NCBI GenBank assembly: GCA_947650285.1 | Contig: CANTFL010000602.1 | Span: 1-58,982, forward strand | Source of the DNA: Hyaloperonospora brassicae | Lineage: Eukaryota > Oomycota > Peronosporomycetes > Peronosporales > Peronosporaceae | Reading direction: 5' to 3' | Length of the DNA stretch: 58,982 nt | Shown here: piece by piece, positions 11,007-20,610 of the stretch | Numbering within the stretch: the first letter of the stretch is position 1 | Layout of the letters: each line of letters opens with the position of its first letter | Notes under the pieces: generated by a model | Told to the model about the DNA's origin: nothing | The model's input: the letters and a program-made list of their open reading frames with translations, nothing else | Databases searched by the model: none | Program-made: the position numbers and the translations under genes

Positions 11007-12354
11007 ATGCGCTTCTGGTGGCCGGACTGGCAGCTCCGGGAGCGCTCGCCGTCCAGCGACAGCGAGTGCTCGACGGACGACCACTCCAGTCTCGCCAGCG
11101 ACGGGTCGTTCTACGACGCGTCGTCTGACGCGGAGACTGGGGTGGATTTCGACCAATCGCCGTCCTCCATCCTCGATGACACGCAACTCGTCATCGGGGA
11201 TAGGACGGCTGCAAATCAGATGCGCCTGTTCCCGGAACGTTCCGCCGTCCCTATCCCACTTGAAGTGGGACCATACGGGATGGGACGAGCCGACATGGGA
11301 CAGGCGCATCAAGGTGATTTTTGGCGCCCCCGTTTTCGACCGAAATGACGGCGAAAATGGGCCGCGAACGCCGCCACGCGCGTTACACCGCCCCGCGGCG
11401 GTGACGCGGACTTGGACGCCGCCACTTCGGGCACGTGTTCGGAACACGCCTCGCCCCTGGCCCTGCAACTGCCTGCGCGCAGCGACGTCTCTGGCGCGCG
11501 CGCGGCCAAGACCCCGGTCCTCCGGTCCCGACATTGGGTACCGTTTCGAAGACCGGGGAGAGGCCCGGCGACATCCTCCCCGTCATGGTACCGGTGAAGG
11601 TACCTTCGGGCCTATACTTGGCTTAAGTATAGGGGTCGCCGTGGCTTCTCACAAAGAGCAACAACACGCGACGACGGCCTCGGCTCAAGATGGCGCAGCG
11701 TGCGTCGGCCCGTTCGGGGCCTCAAGCACACCGCCCGCCGCCTCCTCCGCGCGCCGTTTGGCTCTCCGACGCGTCCCCGCGCGCTCCCGCCGCTGCCGCT
11801 GGCCGCCGCAAGACCCCCTGATGTTCGATTGTTGGATACCCGGCAGGGCGGGCGTTACGCTGCCCGACGGGGTATCGGGACAAGGACAAGGACTAGCAGA
11901 GCGACGGCTCCCCGGGGCTAGCAGGCGTCAGCCCGGGTATCAAGAACGTGCACCAAGGACCGAGGACGACGTTTCGGCAAGCGCCCTCCCAGACGTGGGA
12001 GCGAGCTGCAAGACCACTGCGATTGATGGTGTTCGGACCCGGCAGGGCGGCAGGCATGCTGCCCGACCGGGTGGACCAGCAGGACACTCAGAGCAACGGC
12101 TCCCCGGGTGCACACAGACGTCATGCCCGGGTCCAAGGACATGTGCGACGGCTTCCTGCGCCCCTCCGCCTGCCTCCCCGGCCCCCGCCTTGCCCCCAAG
12201 ACCCCCGATTGTTGATTTTCGACCCGGCAGGGCGGGAGGCATGCTGCCCAACGGGTCAGCGCTTGCAGCCGCTACGGCTCGCGCACTGGATGCCGTGCAT
12301 GGCTCCAGCGACCCCGAGGACGACAGCAGCAGCGACGGGGAGGACTCGGACAGC
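11007..12354 (+). pseudogene. N-terminal part of the copy C polyprotein, frameshifted
   Basis: The conserved Met-Arg-Phe-Trp-Trp start is at 11007. The frame ends at 11348 after one extra base near 11314 (compare copy B near 4296). Coding continues in a second frame to about 12030. It moves to the frame of the long downstream ORF for one Pro-Gly-Arg-Ala repeat, returns at about 12110, and rejoins the long ORF at about 12350. The region encodes acidic and Ser/Pro-rich sequence with no recognised domain. It contains the palindromes typical of this part of the element. It belongs to the same gene as the CDS beginning at 11948. Confidence 0.7.
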
Positions 12355-15300
12355 AGACTACTCCTCTTCGTTGGACGACAACGACGCAGACATGCACTCC
12401 AGTGATGACGACCAGCTCGGGCATGCAGCTACGGAGCTGCCTGCTCGAGCTGGATACACTGCAGTGGCCGCGGCACCTCTCGTGACCGTGTCCACTGCAG
12501 CAACTGTTTCTGTCCCACGTACCTGTGACGGCCGACTCGGCTGGCAGGCGAACATGCTGCCAGACCGAGTCGGGTACGATGAACGTTTTTCTGGTGTCGA
12601 TGGTACCGTGCCCATTGCCGTTGACGTGGACATGGCACCTGACCATAGCCAGCGCGTCGCCTTGAGCGCCCAGGGTCATGCTTTGCATACAACCCCGCCT
12701 GTAACCGGGCAGCAAGACCCTGTGGTGTCAGTGTACGCCCACAACGCTCCCGCATTTCGATGCACGTTGTGTGCGTACACTGCATGCGATATGACTGCGC
12801 TGGCCAGTCACCGACGAACCGCCCACCGTGGCACCTGCTTCGTGGACCGCTTCCACAGCGGGTGCACGTGTGGGATTGGACATAGGACACGTGCAGCAGC
12901 TACGAAACATGCCTTGGGCTGCCGTGACAGTCCGTCCTATGCGCCCCCTGCTGCACGTGCTCCTCCCGGTTCGTCGCCCACACTCTCTCGTTCTCGTCCC
13001 GTGCATGATGTTTCGCACGAAGAGGTGGTCCTTCCACCTACCGGGCCCCTCTTTGCGGCGGCGTCTGCGGCAGCAGCAGATGCATCAAGCCGCACTGTAG
13101 CCGCAGACGTTGCCCACCAACAGAGCGCCGTACCTACCGCTCTCGCTTCCGCCGGGCACCAGCATGTCCCCCCCATGTGGTGCCCATCTCTGCCACAGCG
13201 TGAAGTCAGGGTCGCTGGCAAACGCCGCCGCCTTGATGACTTGGCAGCGGTGTTTCCCGACCCGGATGAGCTCATGGATGACGCTCACGTGGATACAGGC
13301 CCAATACTGGGTCGCGGTGACGACATGCACGGCAGGGATTTCGTGGTTGCAGATAGGGATACGGCTCGATCGACTCGATGGGGGCCTCGTCACCTTGCAG
13401 TGGGCGCAGCATCCATCACTACGCCGCCGACTGGTGTGCGTGCAACCCCGGCTCCGGCAGTGCGACGACCTCTGACTCCCGCTGCATCCGGCACTCGTGC
13501 CACGCGGTGGGGGCCACGTCACTGCGCGATCGGGGCCGCGGCGGTTGCCCACCTTGTCACTGGCGAAACGACTGTTCCGGCGCCCACTGCTCGGGACCCA
13601 CTGCCAGCAGCGCCTCGACGAGCAACGACACGTTGGGGACCTCGCGTTGTGGTGACGGTGCCTTCAACAAGGCGCCGAACCTACTTACGACGGACTTCCT
13701 CATCCGTTGTCAGGGCGACTGCTGCGGAAGATGCTCCTGCCCCTGCCTCTACGGCCCCGCCGCCTACACCTGCACCGCGTCCCGCCGGTCCCTCCCTGTC
13801 AGTGGCAGCAACGGCTGGTGTCGCCGAGGCAGAGCCATGGCTTCTACGTTTCGATGGTGCATGCCGACGGAACCCTGGCCAAGGCGGCGCTGGTGCGGCT
13901 CTCTTTGACTCGAGTGGCACCGTGGTGTGGACCTGCTCACACTTTCTCCCCGCCAGCGGTGAAACGAATAACACTGCTGAGTACACAGCTCTACTGGTGG
14001 GGGTCCAGAGCGCAGTCCACCATGGTGCCACGCGATTGCTCGTCGAAGGTGATAGCAACCTGGTGCTGGCTCAGGTGCGCGGTTCGTTCGGCTGCCACAA
14101 CCGACGGCTCAGGCGCTTGCGAGGTCAAGTGCGAACGGAGTTGGCACGACTTGACTGGCACCAACTTCGGCATATCGACAGGCAAGCCAATGCCCACGCC
14201 GACCGTCTTGCTAACCGTGCACTTGACCTCCGACGCACCGCCGTCGAGTGTGGACCTCATTCTAGCGTCATGGATTGCTGCTTTATCCTGACTTCCTCTC
14301 CGCCGGATGCTACACCGGTAGAGCCGGGAACTTCTGCTGATGGCTCTGGTGTCGAGGACATGATGATGGACACAGTCAGTCTTGGCATTGAGGCCGATAT
14401 TGCTGCTCGTGATGGAGGTGAGGTCTTTCCAACCTTGCCTATTGGCCCAGACTCATCTCCCGAGCGGCAACCTCGGCTTCGATTGCGTCCGTTGACCGAG
14501 GCGGAACATGATACGGCTGCAGCTGCAGTGCAGCGATTTGCCGAGGTCATGGCTTGCAAGATTGTGGACGCAGACAGTTGGATTACAGGGGAAGGCTACA
14601 TCTCTGCTATTCCTGACCGCCTTCGTGAAGCCCTTCTGCCGTACACCATCGTCTCGGCTAGCTCTGACAGGCCTCGAGCTACTCCGCCTCGCCAGCGACA
14701 ACGTCGACCTCCACGTGTGACGCACACGCACCGAGAGCATCGTCTCGATGAGGCACTGGACGACATGCAGACGACTCAGCGCGCAAACCCGGGTGATCGC
14801 CAAGCGGTGCAGAAGGCTCGCCGTCGTGTTGGAAGGATCCGTGCATCGATGGCGCAGCTGGCCTTGCGTCGAGCTTTCACCACGGACGAAGCCACGTGTG
14901 TGGCCAAGATTTTGGACGGTGCCTCGGCGGAGACCGCGGGTGTCGAGCATCCAGACACCTGCCCCATCGGCAGGGAGGAGCTCCACCGTCATTTTGTGGG
15001 CACGAGCACGGCCCCAGCTCCCTTCAACTACGATGCTGCTGTCGGTAGTGAGTTTAGGGCCGTGCTCCATGATTTCTCGATGGACACGTTGGGTGGCGAT
15101 TGTTTCGACGGCGATATTTCGATCGACGAAGTGGAGGACCAGCTACTGCGGGCTGCCAAGGCATCCAGCCCCGGGCACGATGGGGTTGGCTATGATGTCT
15201 ATCGCCGGTTTGCCCCGCAGTTGGTGCCCCTTTTGCATGCCGCGTACCAGTTCTGTTGGCTGCATCGGATGGTGCCTTCGCTGTGGAAGGTGGGCGTCGT

Positions 15301-17653
15301 TCGCCTGATCCACAAGAAGGGTGACCCGATGCAGCCGACTAACTGGCGACCAATATGCCTGCAGCCCGCTATCTACAAACTCTACAGCGGGCTGCTGGCA
15401 CGTCGGCTATCGCGCTGGTTGGAATTGAACAACCGGTTGCCGATGGCGCAGAAGGGGTTTCGGGCTTTCAACGGTTGTCACGAGCACAACTTCGTGGCAA
15501 CTACCATGTTGGACCAGTCCCGACGGTCGCACCGGAAGTTGTACCAAGTGTGGTACGACTTACGCAACGCCTTTGGTTCGCTACCACAGGCACTCATGTG
15601 GCAGGTGCTCCGCCGCCTTGGCGTCGAGCCCCGGTTTATCAGCCGATGCCAGGACATTTACGATGGTTCCGCCTTTGTGGTGGCGAATGCAAAAGACGGT
15701 GCGACTGACCCAGTGAGGCAGGAAGTGGGGGTCTACCAGGGATGTCCCTTGAGCCCACTCTTGTTTATCGCTGCACTGGTACCTCTCGTACGCCGCTTGG
15801 AACAGCTGGAGGATGTCGGTGTGCCGCTGGCGGATGGTGTACGGCCGTGCACCACCGCCTATGCTGACGACATCAAGGTGTTCAGCAACAGCGCCACCGG
15901 TATCCAACGCTGTCATGGCGTGGTAGCGCGCTTCCTCGCTTGGACTGGGTTGCGTGCGAATCCGGCCAAGTGTGCTAGCCTCGCGGTTACCACCAATGCC
16001 CGCGGCAACCTGGCTCTTGACGATAGCGTCCGCTTGGAGCTTCATGGTGATGTCATCGCCTCACTCACCCTTAACGAGAGTTACCGGTACTTGGGGGTGG
16101 GCGATGGCTTCGACCATGTGCAGCACCGCCTCCAGCTGGAGCCCAAACTCCAACAGATCAAGCGGGAGGCGGTAGCGCTGATGCAGTCTGGCCTAGCGGT
16201 GTGGCAGGTGGTGAAGGCGTTGAAGACATACGTATACCCGAAAGTGGAATACGCCCTTCGCCACCTGCGCCCGCTCCATTCACAGCTTCAAGGCTTTGAC
16301 TGCGCCGTGAAGCGTGGGTTGCGGCATCTGTTACGCCTGCCACAGTCCGCCACCACCGAGTTCTTCTACACACCCACTTCTGGTGGTGGGCTGGGCCTGC
16401 AGTCGCTGGTGGAGATGCACCAAGCGCTGCAGGTGGCACACGCGTGGCAGATGTTGCATTCGAAGGACCCCGCTATCGTGGCGGTGGCACAGGCACAGGT
16501 GTGTCAGGTGGTGCGCAAGCGCTACCGGCTTGTTGAAGACCACTGGGTGGGTCGAGACGACGAGCTCATCCGGTTATTTTTGAACTCGGAGCTTGCGTCG
16601 TCTCCCCATGCCACCGCCAATCGACGTTCGGGTGATATCGCTTCGTTGTGGGTGGACGTACAGCGAGTGTTATGCGTCCACCAACTCAAGTTCTCTGATA
16701 CCACTGCAGAGTCTGGACAAGACCGTCTCGCACTTCGCGTGCCGCACCATGACAAGTGGCTTGACCACAAGACTGTGTTGCGGCACGTGAAGTTGCACAT
16801 GAAGATTCGCCACCAGACTCGGTGGAAGAGTCTGGTGGATCAAGGCAAGACGGCCCGGGTACACGGTGGACCAGGGTCCAAGTTTGTGATGTCGGGAGCG
16901 AGCCTGTCCGATGCTGAACACCGTTTCGGCATCCAGGCTCGCCTGAACCAAGTGGACACTAACTCGGTGCTCAAGCGACGCCGCTTGCGAGCCAATGCCC
17001 GTTGCCGGACGCCGAACTGCTCGAGTGCCGAGACGCTGGCGCACGTTTTGAATCATTGTGCGCCCAATATGGGCGCAATACGCCAGCGTCACGATAGTGC
17101 ACTCGAGCAGATCGGTGCCAAGATTCGGCAAGCGCTCGTTCGCACCAAGTCCGGCGCAGAGCTTCGCCTGAATCAGACAGTCCCCGAGTACACTGGTGCA
17201 GCTCTGCGCCCTGACATCGTGCTGCGCGATGTGACCGCCAAGACCATATTTATCGCTGACTTGGCGGTCACGTTTGAGGACCATGCTGCTGGCGCCCGCC
17301 ACTCCTCACTTCACAGCAGCCATGACTTCAAGATGCTAAAGTACAAGCCTATTGCGGATGAGATGCGGTTGAAGGGGTGGCGAGTGCAGTCTGCAGCACT
17401 GATTTATGGCACGCTGGGATCGGTGTATCCCAGCAACTTCAAGACATACACGGAGATGCTGCATCTGCTTAAGCGTGAAGCCCGGCAGCTGGATCTTCAG
17501 CTGTCGAGCCACTGCATACGATCAGGCCACAAGATATGGAGCGGGCATTGTCGTCTTCACCGTGATCTACAGCGCAGTGGTGGTGCCTCGGGAGCACCGC
17601 GTGGGTCTGGGGGGACCCCGCGGAGCAGATCGCGGACACAGGTACGGCGATAA
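11948..17653 (+). CDS. Zinc finger-RNase H-RT-restriction-like endonuclease protein, family 2 (copy C)
   Basis: This frame of 1,901 codons is uninterrupted; the first ~137 codons mix true and shifted frame, and from about nt 12355 it is collinear with the other copies. Domains: C2H2 finger at about residues 272-293 (CX2CX12HX4H); a second cluster CXCX12HX3C about 15 residues later; three tandem Trp-Gly-Pro-Arg motifs in a basic linker; RNase H from about 632 with catalytic Asp at 636, Asn-Asn-Thr-Ala-Glu-Tyr, Gly-Asp-Ser and His-Ala-Asp; an RRXGR-rich linker; RT with YADD at about 1305; CCHC at about 1686; endonuclease RPD at 1754-1756 followed by a downstream Asp and Glu. The expected activity is target-primed reverse transcription of its own RNA after nicking a specific site. 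All catalytic residues I can check are present, so this half may be functional. The natural start is probably ATG 11007, out of frame here. Confidence 0.8.
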   Translation: MHQGPRTTFRQAPSQTWERAARPLRLMVFGPGRAAGMLPDRVDQQDTQSNGSPGAHRRHARVQGHVRRLPAPLRLPPRPPPCPQDPRLLIFDPAGREACCPTGQRLQPLRLAHWMPCMAPATPRTTAAATGRTRTADYSSSLDDNDADMHSSDDDQLGHAATELPARAGYTAVAAAPLVTVSTAATVSVPRTCDGRLGWQANMLPDRVGYDERFSGVDGTVPIAVDVDMAPDHSQRVALSAQGHALHTTPPVTGQQDPVVSVYAHNAPAFRCTLCAYTACDMTALASHRRTAHRGTCFVDRFHSGCTCGIGHRTRAAATKHALGCRDSPSYAPPAARAPPGSSPTLSRSRPVHDVSHEEVVLPPTGPLFAAASAAAADASSRTVAADVAHQQSAVPTALASAGHQHVPPMWCPSLPQREVRVAGKRRRLDDLAAVFPDPDELMDDAHVDTGPILGRGDDMHGRDFVVADRDTARSTRWGPRHLAVGAASITTPPTGVRATPAPAVRRPLTPAASGTRATRWGPRHCAIGAAAVAHLVTGETTVPAPTARDPLPAAPRRATTRWGPRVVVTVPSTRRRTYLRRTSSSVVRATAAEDAPAPASTAPPPTPAPRPAGPSLSVAATAGVAEAEPWLLRFDGACRRNPGQGGAGAALFDSSGTVVWTCSHFLPASGETNNTAEYTALLVGVQSAVHHGATRLLVEGDSNLVLAQVRGSFGCHNRRLRRLRGQVRTELARLDWHQLRHIDRQANAHADRLANRALDLRRTAVECGPHSSVMDCCFILTSSPPDATPVEPGTSADGSGVEDMMMDTVSLGIEADIAARDGGEVFPTLPIGPDSSPERQPRLRLRPLTEAEHDTAAAAVQRFAEVMACKIVDADSWITGEGYISAIPDRLREALLPYTIVSASSDRPRATPPRQRQRRPPRVTHTHREHRLDEALDDMQTTQRANPGDRQAVQKARRRVGRIRASMAQLALRRAFTTDEATCVAKILDGASAETAGVEHPDTCPIGREELHRHFVGTSTAPAPFNYDAAVGSEFRAVLHDFSMDTLGGDCFDGDISIDEVEDQLLRAAKASSPGHDGVGYDVYRRFAPQLVPLLHAAYQFCWLHRMVPSLWKVGVVRLIHKKGDPMQPTNWRPICLQPAIYKLYSGLLARRLSRWLELNNRLPMAQKGFRAFNGCHEHNFVATTMLDQSRRSHRKLYQVWYDLRNAFGSLPQALMWQVLRRLGVEPRFISRCQDIYDGSAFVVANAKDGATDPVRQEVGVYQGCPLSPLLFIAALVPLVRRLEQLEDVGVPLADGVRPCTTAYADDIKVFSNSATGIQRCHGVVARFLAWTGLRANPAKCASLAVTTNARGNLALDDSVRLELHGDVIASLTLNESYRYLGVGDGFDHVQHRLQLEPKLQQIKREAVALMQSGLAVWQVVKALKTYVYPKVEYALRHLRPLHSQLQGFDCAVKRGLRHLLRLPQSATTEFFYTPTSGGGLGLQSLVEMHQALQVAHAWQMLHSKDPAIVAVAQAQVCQVVRKRYRLVEDHWVGRDDELIRLFLNSELASSPHATANRRSGDIASLWVDVQRVLCVHQLKFSDTTAESGQDRLALRVPHHDKWLDHKTVLRHVKLHMKIRHQTRWKSLVDQGKTARVHGGPGSKFVMSGASLSDAEHRFGIQARLNQVDTNSVLKRRRLRANARCRTPNCSSAETLAHVLNHCAPNMGAIRQRHDSALEQIGAKIRQALVRTKSGAELRLNQTVPEYTGAALRPDIVLRDVTAKTIFIADLAVTFEDHAAGARHSSLHSSHDFKMLKYKPIADEMRLKGWRVQSAALIYGTLGSVYPSNFKTYTEMLHLLKREARQLDLQLSSHCIRSGHKIWSGHCRLHRDLQRSGGASGAPRGSGGTPRSRSRTQVRR
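12730..12781 (+). repeat. Hairpin over the zinc-finger codons, copy C
   Basis: Arms AGTGTACGCCCACAACG (12730-12746) and CGTTGTGTGCGTACACT (12765-12781) pair at 16 of 17 positions. Relative to copy B, the outer pair is A:T instead of C:G and an inner pair C:G instead of T:A. Both changes are at synonymous third positions. Confidence 0.85.
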
Positions 17654-17771
17654 GCGGGTCATTTGACCGACAGGGCACTATCCAGGTAGGACACCGCCCT
17701 TCAAACCCAACCGGTACGTTATAGTCTAGCTCTGTGTGGTTCAACCTGTACCCAACTTACACACCACATAG

Positions 17772-17803
17772 TTTCTATTGGGTATTTCTATACCCTTTAG
17801 AAA
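17772..17803 (+). repeat. 3'-UTR terminal hairpin, copy C
   Basis: Identical in structure to the copy A and B hairpins, even though the upstream coding region belongs to a different RT family. Confidence 0.6.
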
Positions 17804-17827
17804 TAGACTAACCGGATGGTAATACAT

Positions 17828-17956
17828 ACACTTCTCTGTTCTAATCAGTGTGAAGACTGGTTTTCGCCTTTTGGCGGACTTTTTCACATTCATTTTTGGA
17901 CACGCGCGGGCGACTGCGCAGGTCTCCGGGGGCGTTCACCCATCCCCCGTGAGGCC
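17828..17956 (+). promoter_or_regulatory. U2-snRNA-like leader of copy D
   Basis: The stem-loop-IIa-like 13-mer is at 17836-17848. The segment is as conserved as in copies B and C although the rest of the copy differs. It lies 104 bp upstream of the start codon at 18061. Confidence 0.45.
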
Positions 17957-18060
17957 AACGATACACATAATTAATACACTTTTTCTTTTCTACTAGTGTT
18001 CGATCGACTTTGTCTTTCGGCCTTTCTGCTCCCTAACCGGCTTTACACCTTCGCATCTGC

Positions 18061-18774
18061 ATGCGCTTCTGGTGGCCGGATTGGGAGCCCCGGGAGCGCT
18101 CTCTATCCGACGATAGCGAGTGCTCCACGGCCAGCCATTCTAGTCTCGCCAGCGACGCGTCCTTCTATGACGCGTCGTCTGACGCTGAGACGGGGCTGGC
18201 GGGCGACCCGGAAACAGCAGTTTCCTCAGGGATGGGCGCCGAAACGGCTGTCCACGACCCCTCGACTGTCGAATCCGGGTCTGACCAAGTGCTCGGCACT
18301 GATTGGTCAGAAAGGCAAAGTGTGATTTTCACACCCCTTTTGCCCCCGTTTTCGTCGGCGGAGGGCGCCCGAGTGGCGCCACGCGCGTTGCAACAACTTC
18401 GCAACGACGCACCCGCCGACGCTGCAATTTCAGGCACGTGCTCGCAACACGCCACGCCTATTGCACGCCAAGCGCCATCGCGCGCCGAGGCCCACAGCGG
18501 CCAAGATCAATCCCGGTCCTCCGCTTCAACGTTGCGTCGTTTCGGGGATCGGGAAGGGGTCAGCCGACATCCGTCCCCGTCACTAGGGTCACTAGTGCGG
18601 GTCACGGACCCCGCACACACAAACAGTGTCGGGGACCCTATACTGGGCCTCAGTATAGGGGTTGGCGACCCCCACTACGCGCCCACAGTGGCCGCTGACG
18701 GTACCCTCGCGCCTGGACTTGGTTTAAGTATAGGCGCGGCCGTCAGTCGAGAACACCGCCACGGCCAAGCCTCG

Positions 18775-18817
<43 letters not shown>

Positions 18818-20610
18818 CGTCCCCGCCTGCCCCCGCGCCCGCCGCCGCTGCCCAAGACCCCCTGATGTTTGGTTTTCAACCCGGCAGGGCGGGAGGCATG
18901 CTGCCCAACGGGTCAGCGCTTGCAGCCGCTACGGCTCGCGCACTGGATGCCGTGCATGGCTCCAGCGACCCACAGGACGACAGCAGCAGCGACGGGGAGG
19001 ACTGGGAAGCAGACTACTCCTCTTCGTTGGACGACGACGCAGCCATGGACTCGAGTGATGACGACCAGCTCGGGCATGTAGCTACGGAGCTGCCTGCCCG
19101 AGCTGGAAATACTGCAGTGGCCGCGGCACCTCTCGTGGGCATGCACGACGCCCACCCCGAGGCCGTGTCCACTGCAGCATTTGTTTATGGACCACTTTTC
19201 TGTGACTACCGACTCGGCTGGCAGGCTCCCATGCTGCCAGACCGAGTCGGGTACGACGTACCTCTGCCTTGCGACGACAGACTCGTTCTCTCACCCGGGT
19301 TCCCTCCCGATGATGTTTGCGCACCCGGCAGGGCGGCTCGCATGCTGCCCGCCGGTGCGGCACCTGCCATGATCACGGCGGTGCCTATAGACGTCGACCA
19401 AGGGTCGCCGTGGCCATTTGGCACCCCATCTCCGCTGCCCTCGCCGTCTGCTTTACGCATCGGGGGCAAGCGCCGACGCTTGGACGACCTTCCCGGTGGC
19501 GACCCACGCGAGGTTGCCGAGCAACTGCTGCTCGAGGACGTCGAGGCCGGTTCTCTAAACTCGTCGCGAACGCCTCTCATGGCCAGCGAACCACCGGCCA
19601 CCGTCCTGTCCGTGTATACACACAACGGGCACCACTTCCGGTGCACGTTGTGTGCAAACACGGCATCAAGCTTTGCCTCGCTGCGCCGCCACCGGGAGTC
19701 AAGGCACCGACGCGAAACCTTTGTTGACCGCTTTTCAGCAGGTTGCGCGTGTAATACTCCGTTTGTGTCGAGGCTGGCTGCAACAAACCATGCACAAGCA
19801 TGTGCCAGCCTCCAGAACACTGTGGCTGCGACTGCATCAGCAGTAGGGGACTTCAGCCCCGCTGCTGATGCAGTCAATGCAACCGCTTCAGCGGATGTTT
19901 TGCCTGCTCGACTGCCCGACGAAGAACCCGCGGTGCTCGCTGTGTCCCCCCCACAGTCGAGCACCCCCACTGCAACTTCAAGGTCAAGGTCAAGGTCTAA
20001 GAGGTCAAGTACAAGATGGAGTGCCCCGCCCGTGCGTCCACCCGCTACAACTCCTGTTGTTTCGGCCGCTGTTGCTGTTTCTGCTTCCCGCTGGGGTCCA
20101 CCACTGCCTCGCAGCGTGGTGGTATCCCGGATTGCTGACCGTCTCCTCCCTCGAGACCTTATGGACGTGGAGGAGACTAAGACGGACGACATGGACACGG
20201 GCGGTGAATTTACTGTTACGATGGATGAAGCTACGCCTACGATGGACGACGACGCTTTTGGCGAGTGGCTATTTCGCTTCGACGGTGCCTGCTGGTCCAA
20301 CCATGGACCTGGCGGCGCGGGATCTGCACTGTTCAAGCCTAGCGGCCCTGTCGTATGGACTTGCTCCCACTACATGCCGAGCAGCAGCAACACCAACAAC
20401 ACGGCAGAGTACACCGCGCTGCTGCTCGGGGCCAGGGCCGCCGCCGACCATGGAGCCACGCACCTGCGCATCGAGGATGACAGCAACCTCGTCATCCAGC
20501 AGGTGTGTGGCGTATTTGCAACACGCAATCACCGTCTACGCCACCTTTGGTCCGCGGTCAAGTCTGGGCTGGCAAGTTTGCAAATGGTGAATCAAAACTT
20601 AATCGCATGA
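18061..20610 (+). CDS. N-terminal region, zinc finger and partial RNase H, copy D
   Basis: The frame starts at the conserved Met-Arg-Phe-Trp-Trp ATG, gives 849 codons, and is the only one in the window open from the natural start through the zinc finger. Content: type-beta N-terminal block; two Leu-Gly-Leu-Ser-Ile-Gly repeats (about 192-224); a run of prolines encoded by 42 C residues (about 239-252); acidic Ser/Asp tracts; three Pro-Gly-Arg-Ala or Leu-Pro-Asp-Arg palindromic repeats; Arg-Lys-Arg-Arg-Arg-like basic motif; C2H2 finger at about residue 528; the second Cys/His cluster; Arg-Ser repeats; then RNase H with Phe-Asp-Gly-Ala-Cys at about 740. It ends before the last RNase H aspartate. 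Without RT it cannot act alone. It may be only a remnant with few lesions. Confidence 0.7.
18636..18660 (+). repeat. Perfect 10-bp-arm palindrome encoding Pro-Ile-Leu-Gly-Leu-Ser-Ile-Gly (copy D)
   Basis: Arms CCCTATACTG and CAGTATAGGG, loop GGCCT. In type-alpha units the inner pair is T:A instead of G:C (arms CCTATACTT/AAGTATAGG, e.g. 4571-4593 and 11611-11633). Both positions are synonymous third positions of the two leucine codons. A second, imperfect version lies at 18709-18737. Confidence 0.85.
18775..18816 (+). repeat. Homopolymer of 42 C residues in the coding region
   Basis: An uninterrupted run of C encodes a polyproline stretch. Copies E and F have mixed Pro/Ala/Arg codons here, so this is a local expansion in D. 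Length may be inaccurate because long homopolymers are hard to sequence. It can form i-motif or G-quadruplex structures. Confidence 0.9.
18879..20122 (+). repeat. Chain of in-frame palindromes, copy D (reference set)
   Basis: Successive inverted repeats inside the open frame, each with its own sequence: 18879-18913 (ACCCGG...CGGGT type); 19066-19105 (outer arms CAGCTCGGGCA/TGCCCGAGCTG); 19112-19120 with 19169-19177 (CTGCAGTGG/CCACTGCAG); 19211-19248 (GACTCGG/CCGAGTC plus inner arms); 19321-19358 (GCACC/GGTGC plus inner arms); 19610-19663 (zinc finger); 19830-19875 (GACTGCATCAGCAG/CTGCTGATGCAGTC, perfect 14 bp); 19932-19965 (GGTGCTCG/CGAGCACC); 20098-20122 (CCACCAC/GTGGTGG). Equivalent palindromes recur at the same protein positions in B, C, E, F and G. 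Confidence 0.8.
19610..19663 (+). repeat. Hairpin over the zinc-finger codons, copy D
   Basis: Arms of 24 nt pair at 21 positions around a 6-nt loop. Compared with copy B, an Ala/Thr third position changed G to A and its partner Cys third position changed C to T, which preserves the pair. Confidence 0.8.

Larger units (their letters stand above)
10763..17827 (+). mobile_element. Utopia-like non-LTR retrotransposon copy C (family-2 RT)
   Basis: This full-length unit of 7,065 bp follows B head to tail. The leader and first 1.2 kb are close to copy B (N-terminal type alpha). From about 12.5 kb onward the sequence belongs to a distinct family (zinc finger type 2, RNase H and RT family 2) shared only with copy G. 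The 3' UTR returns to the common sequence. It is the least damaged family-2 copy in the window. Confidence 0.85.
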
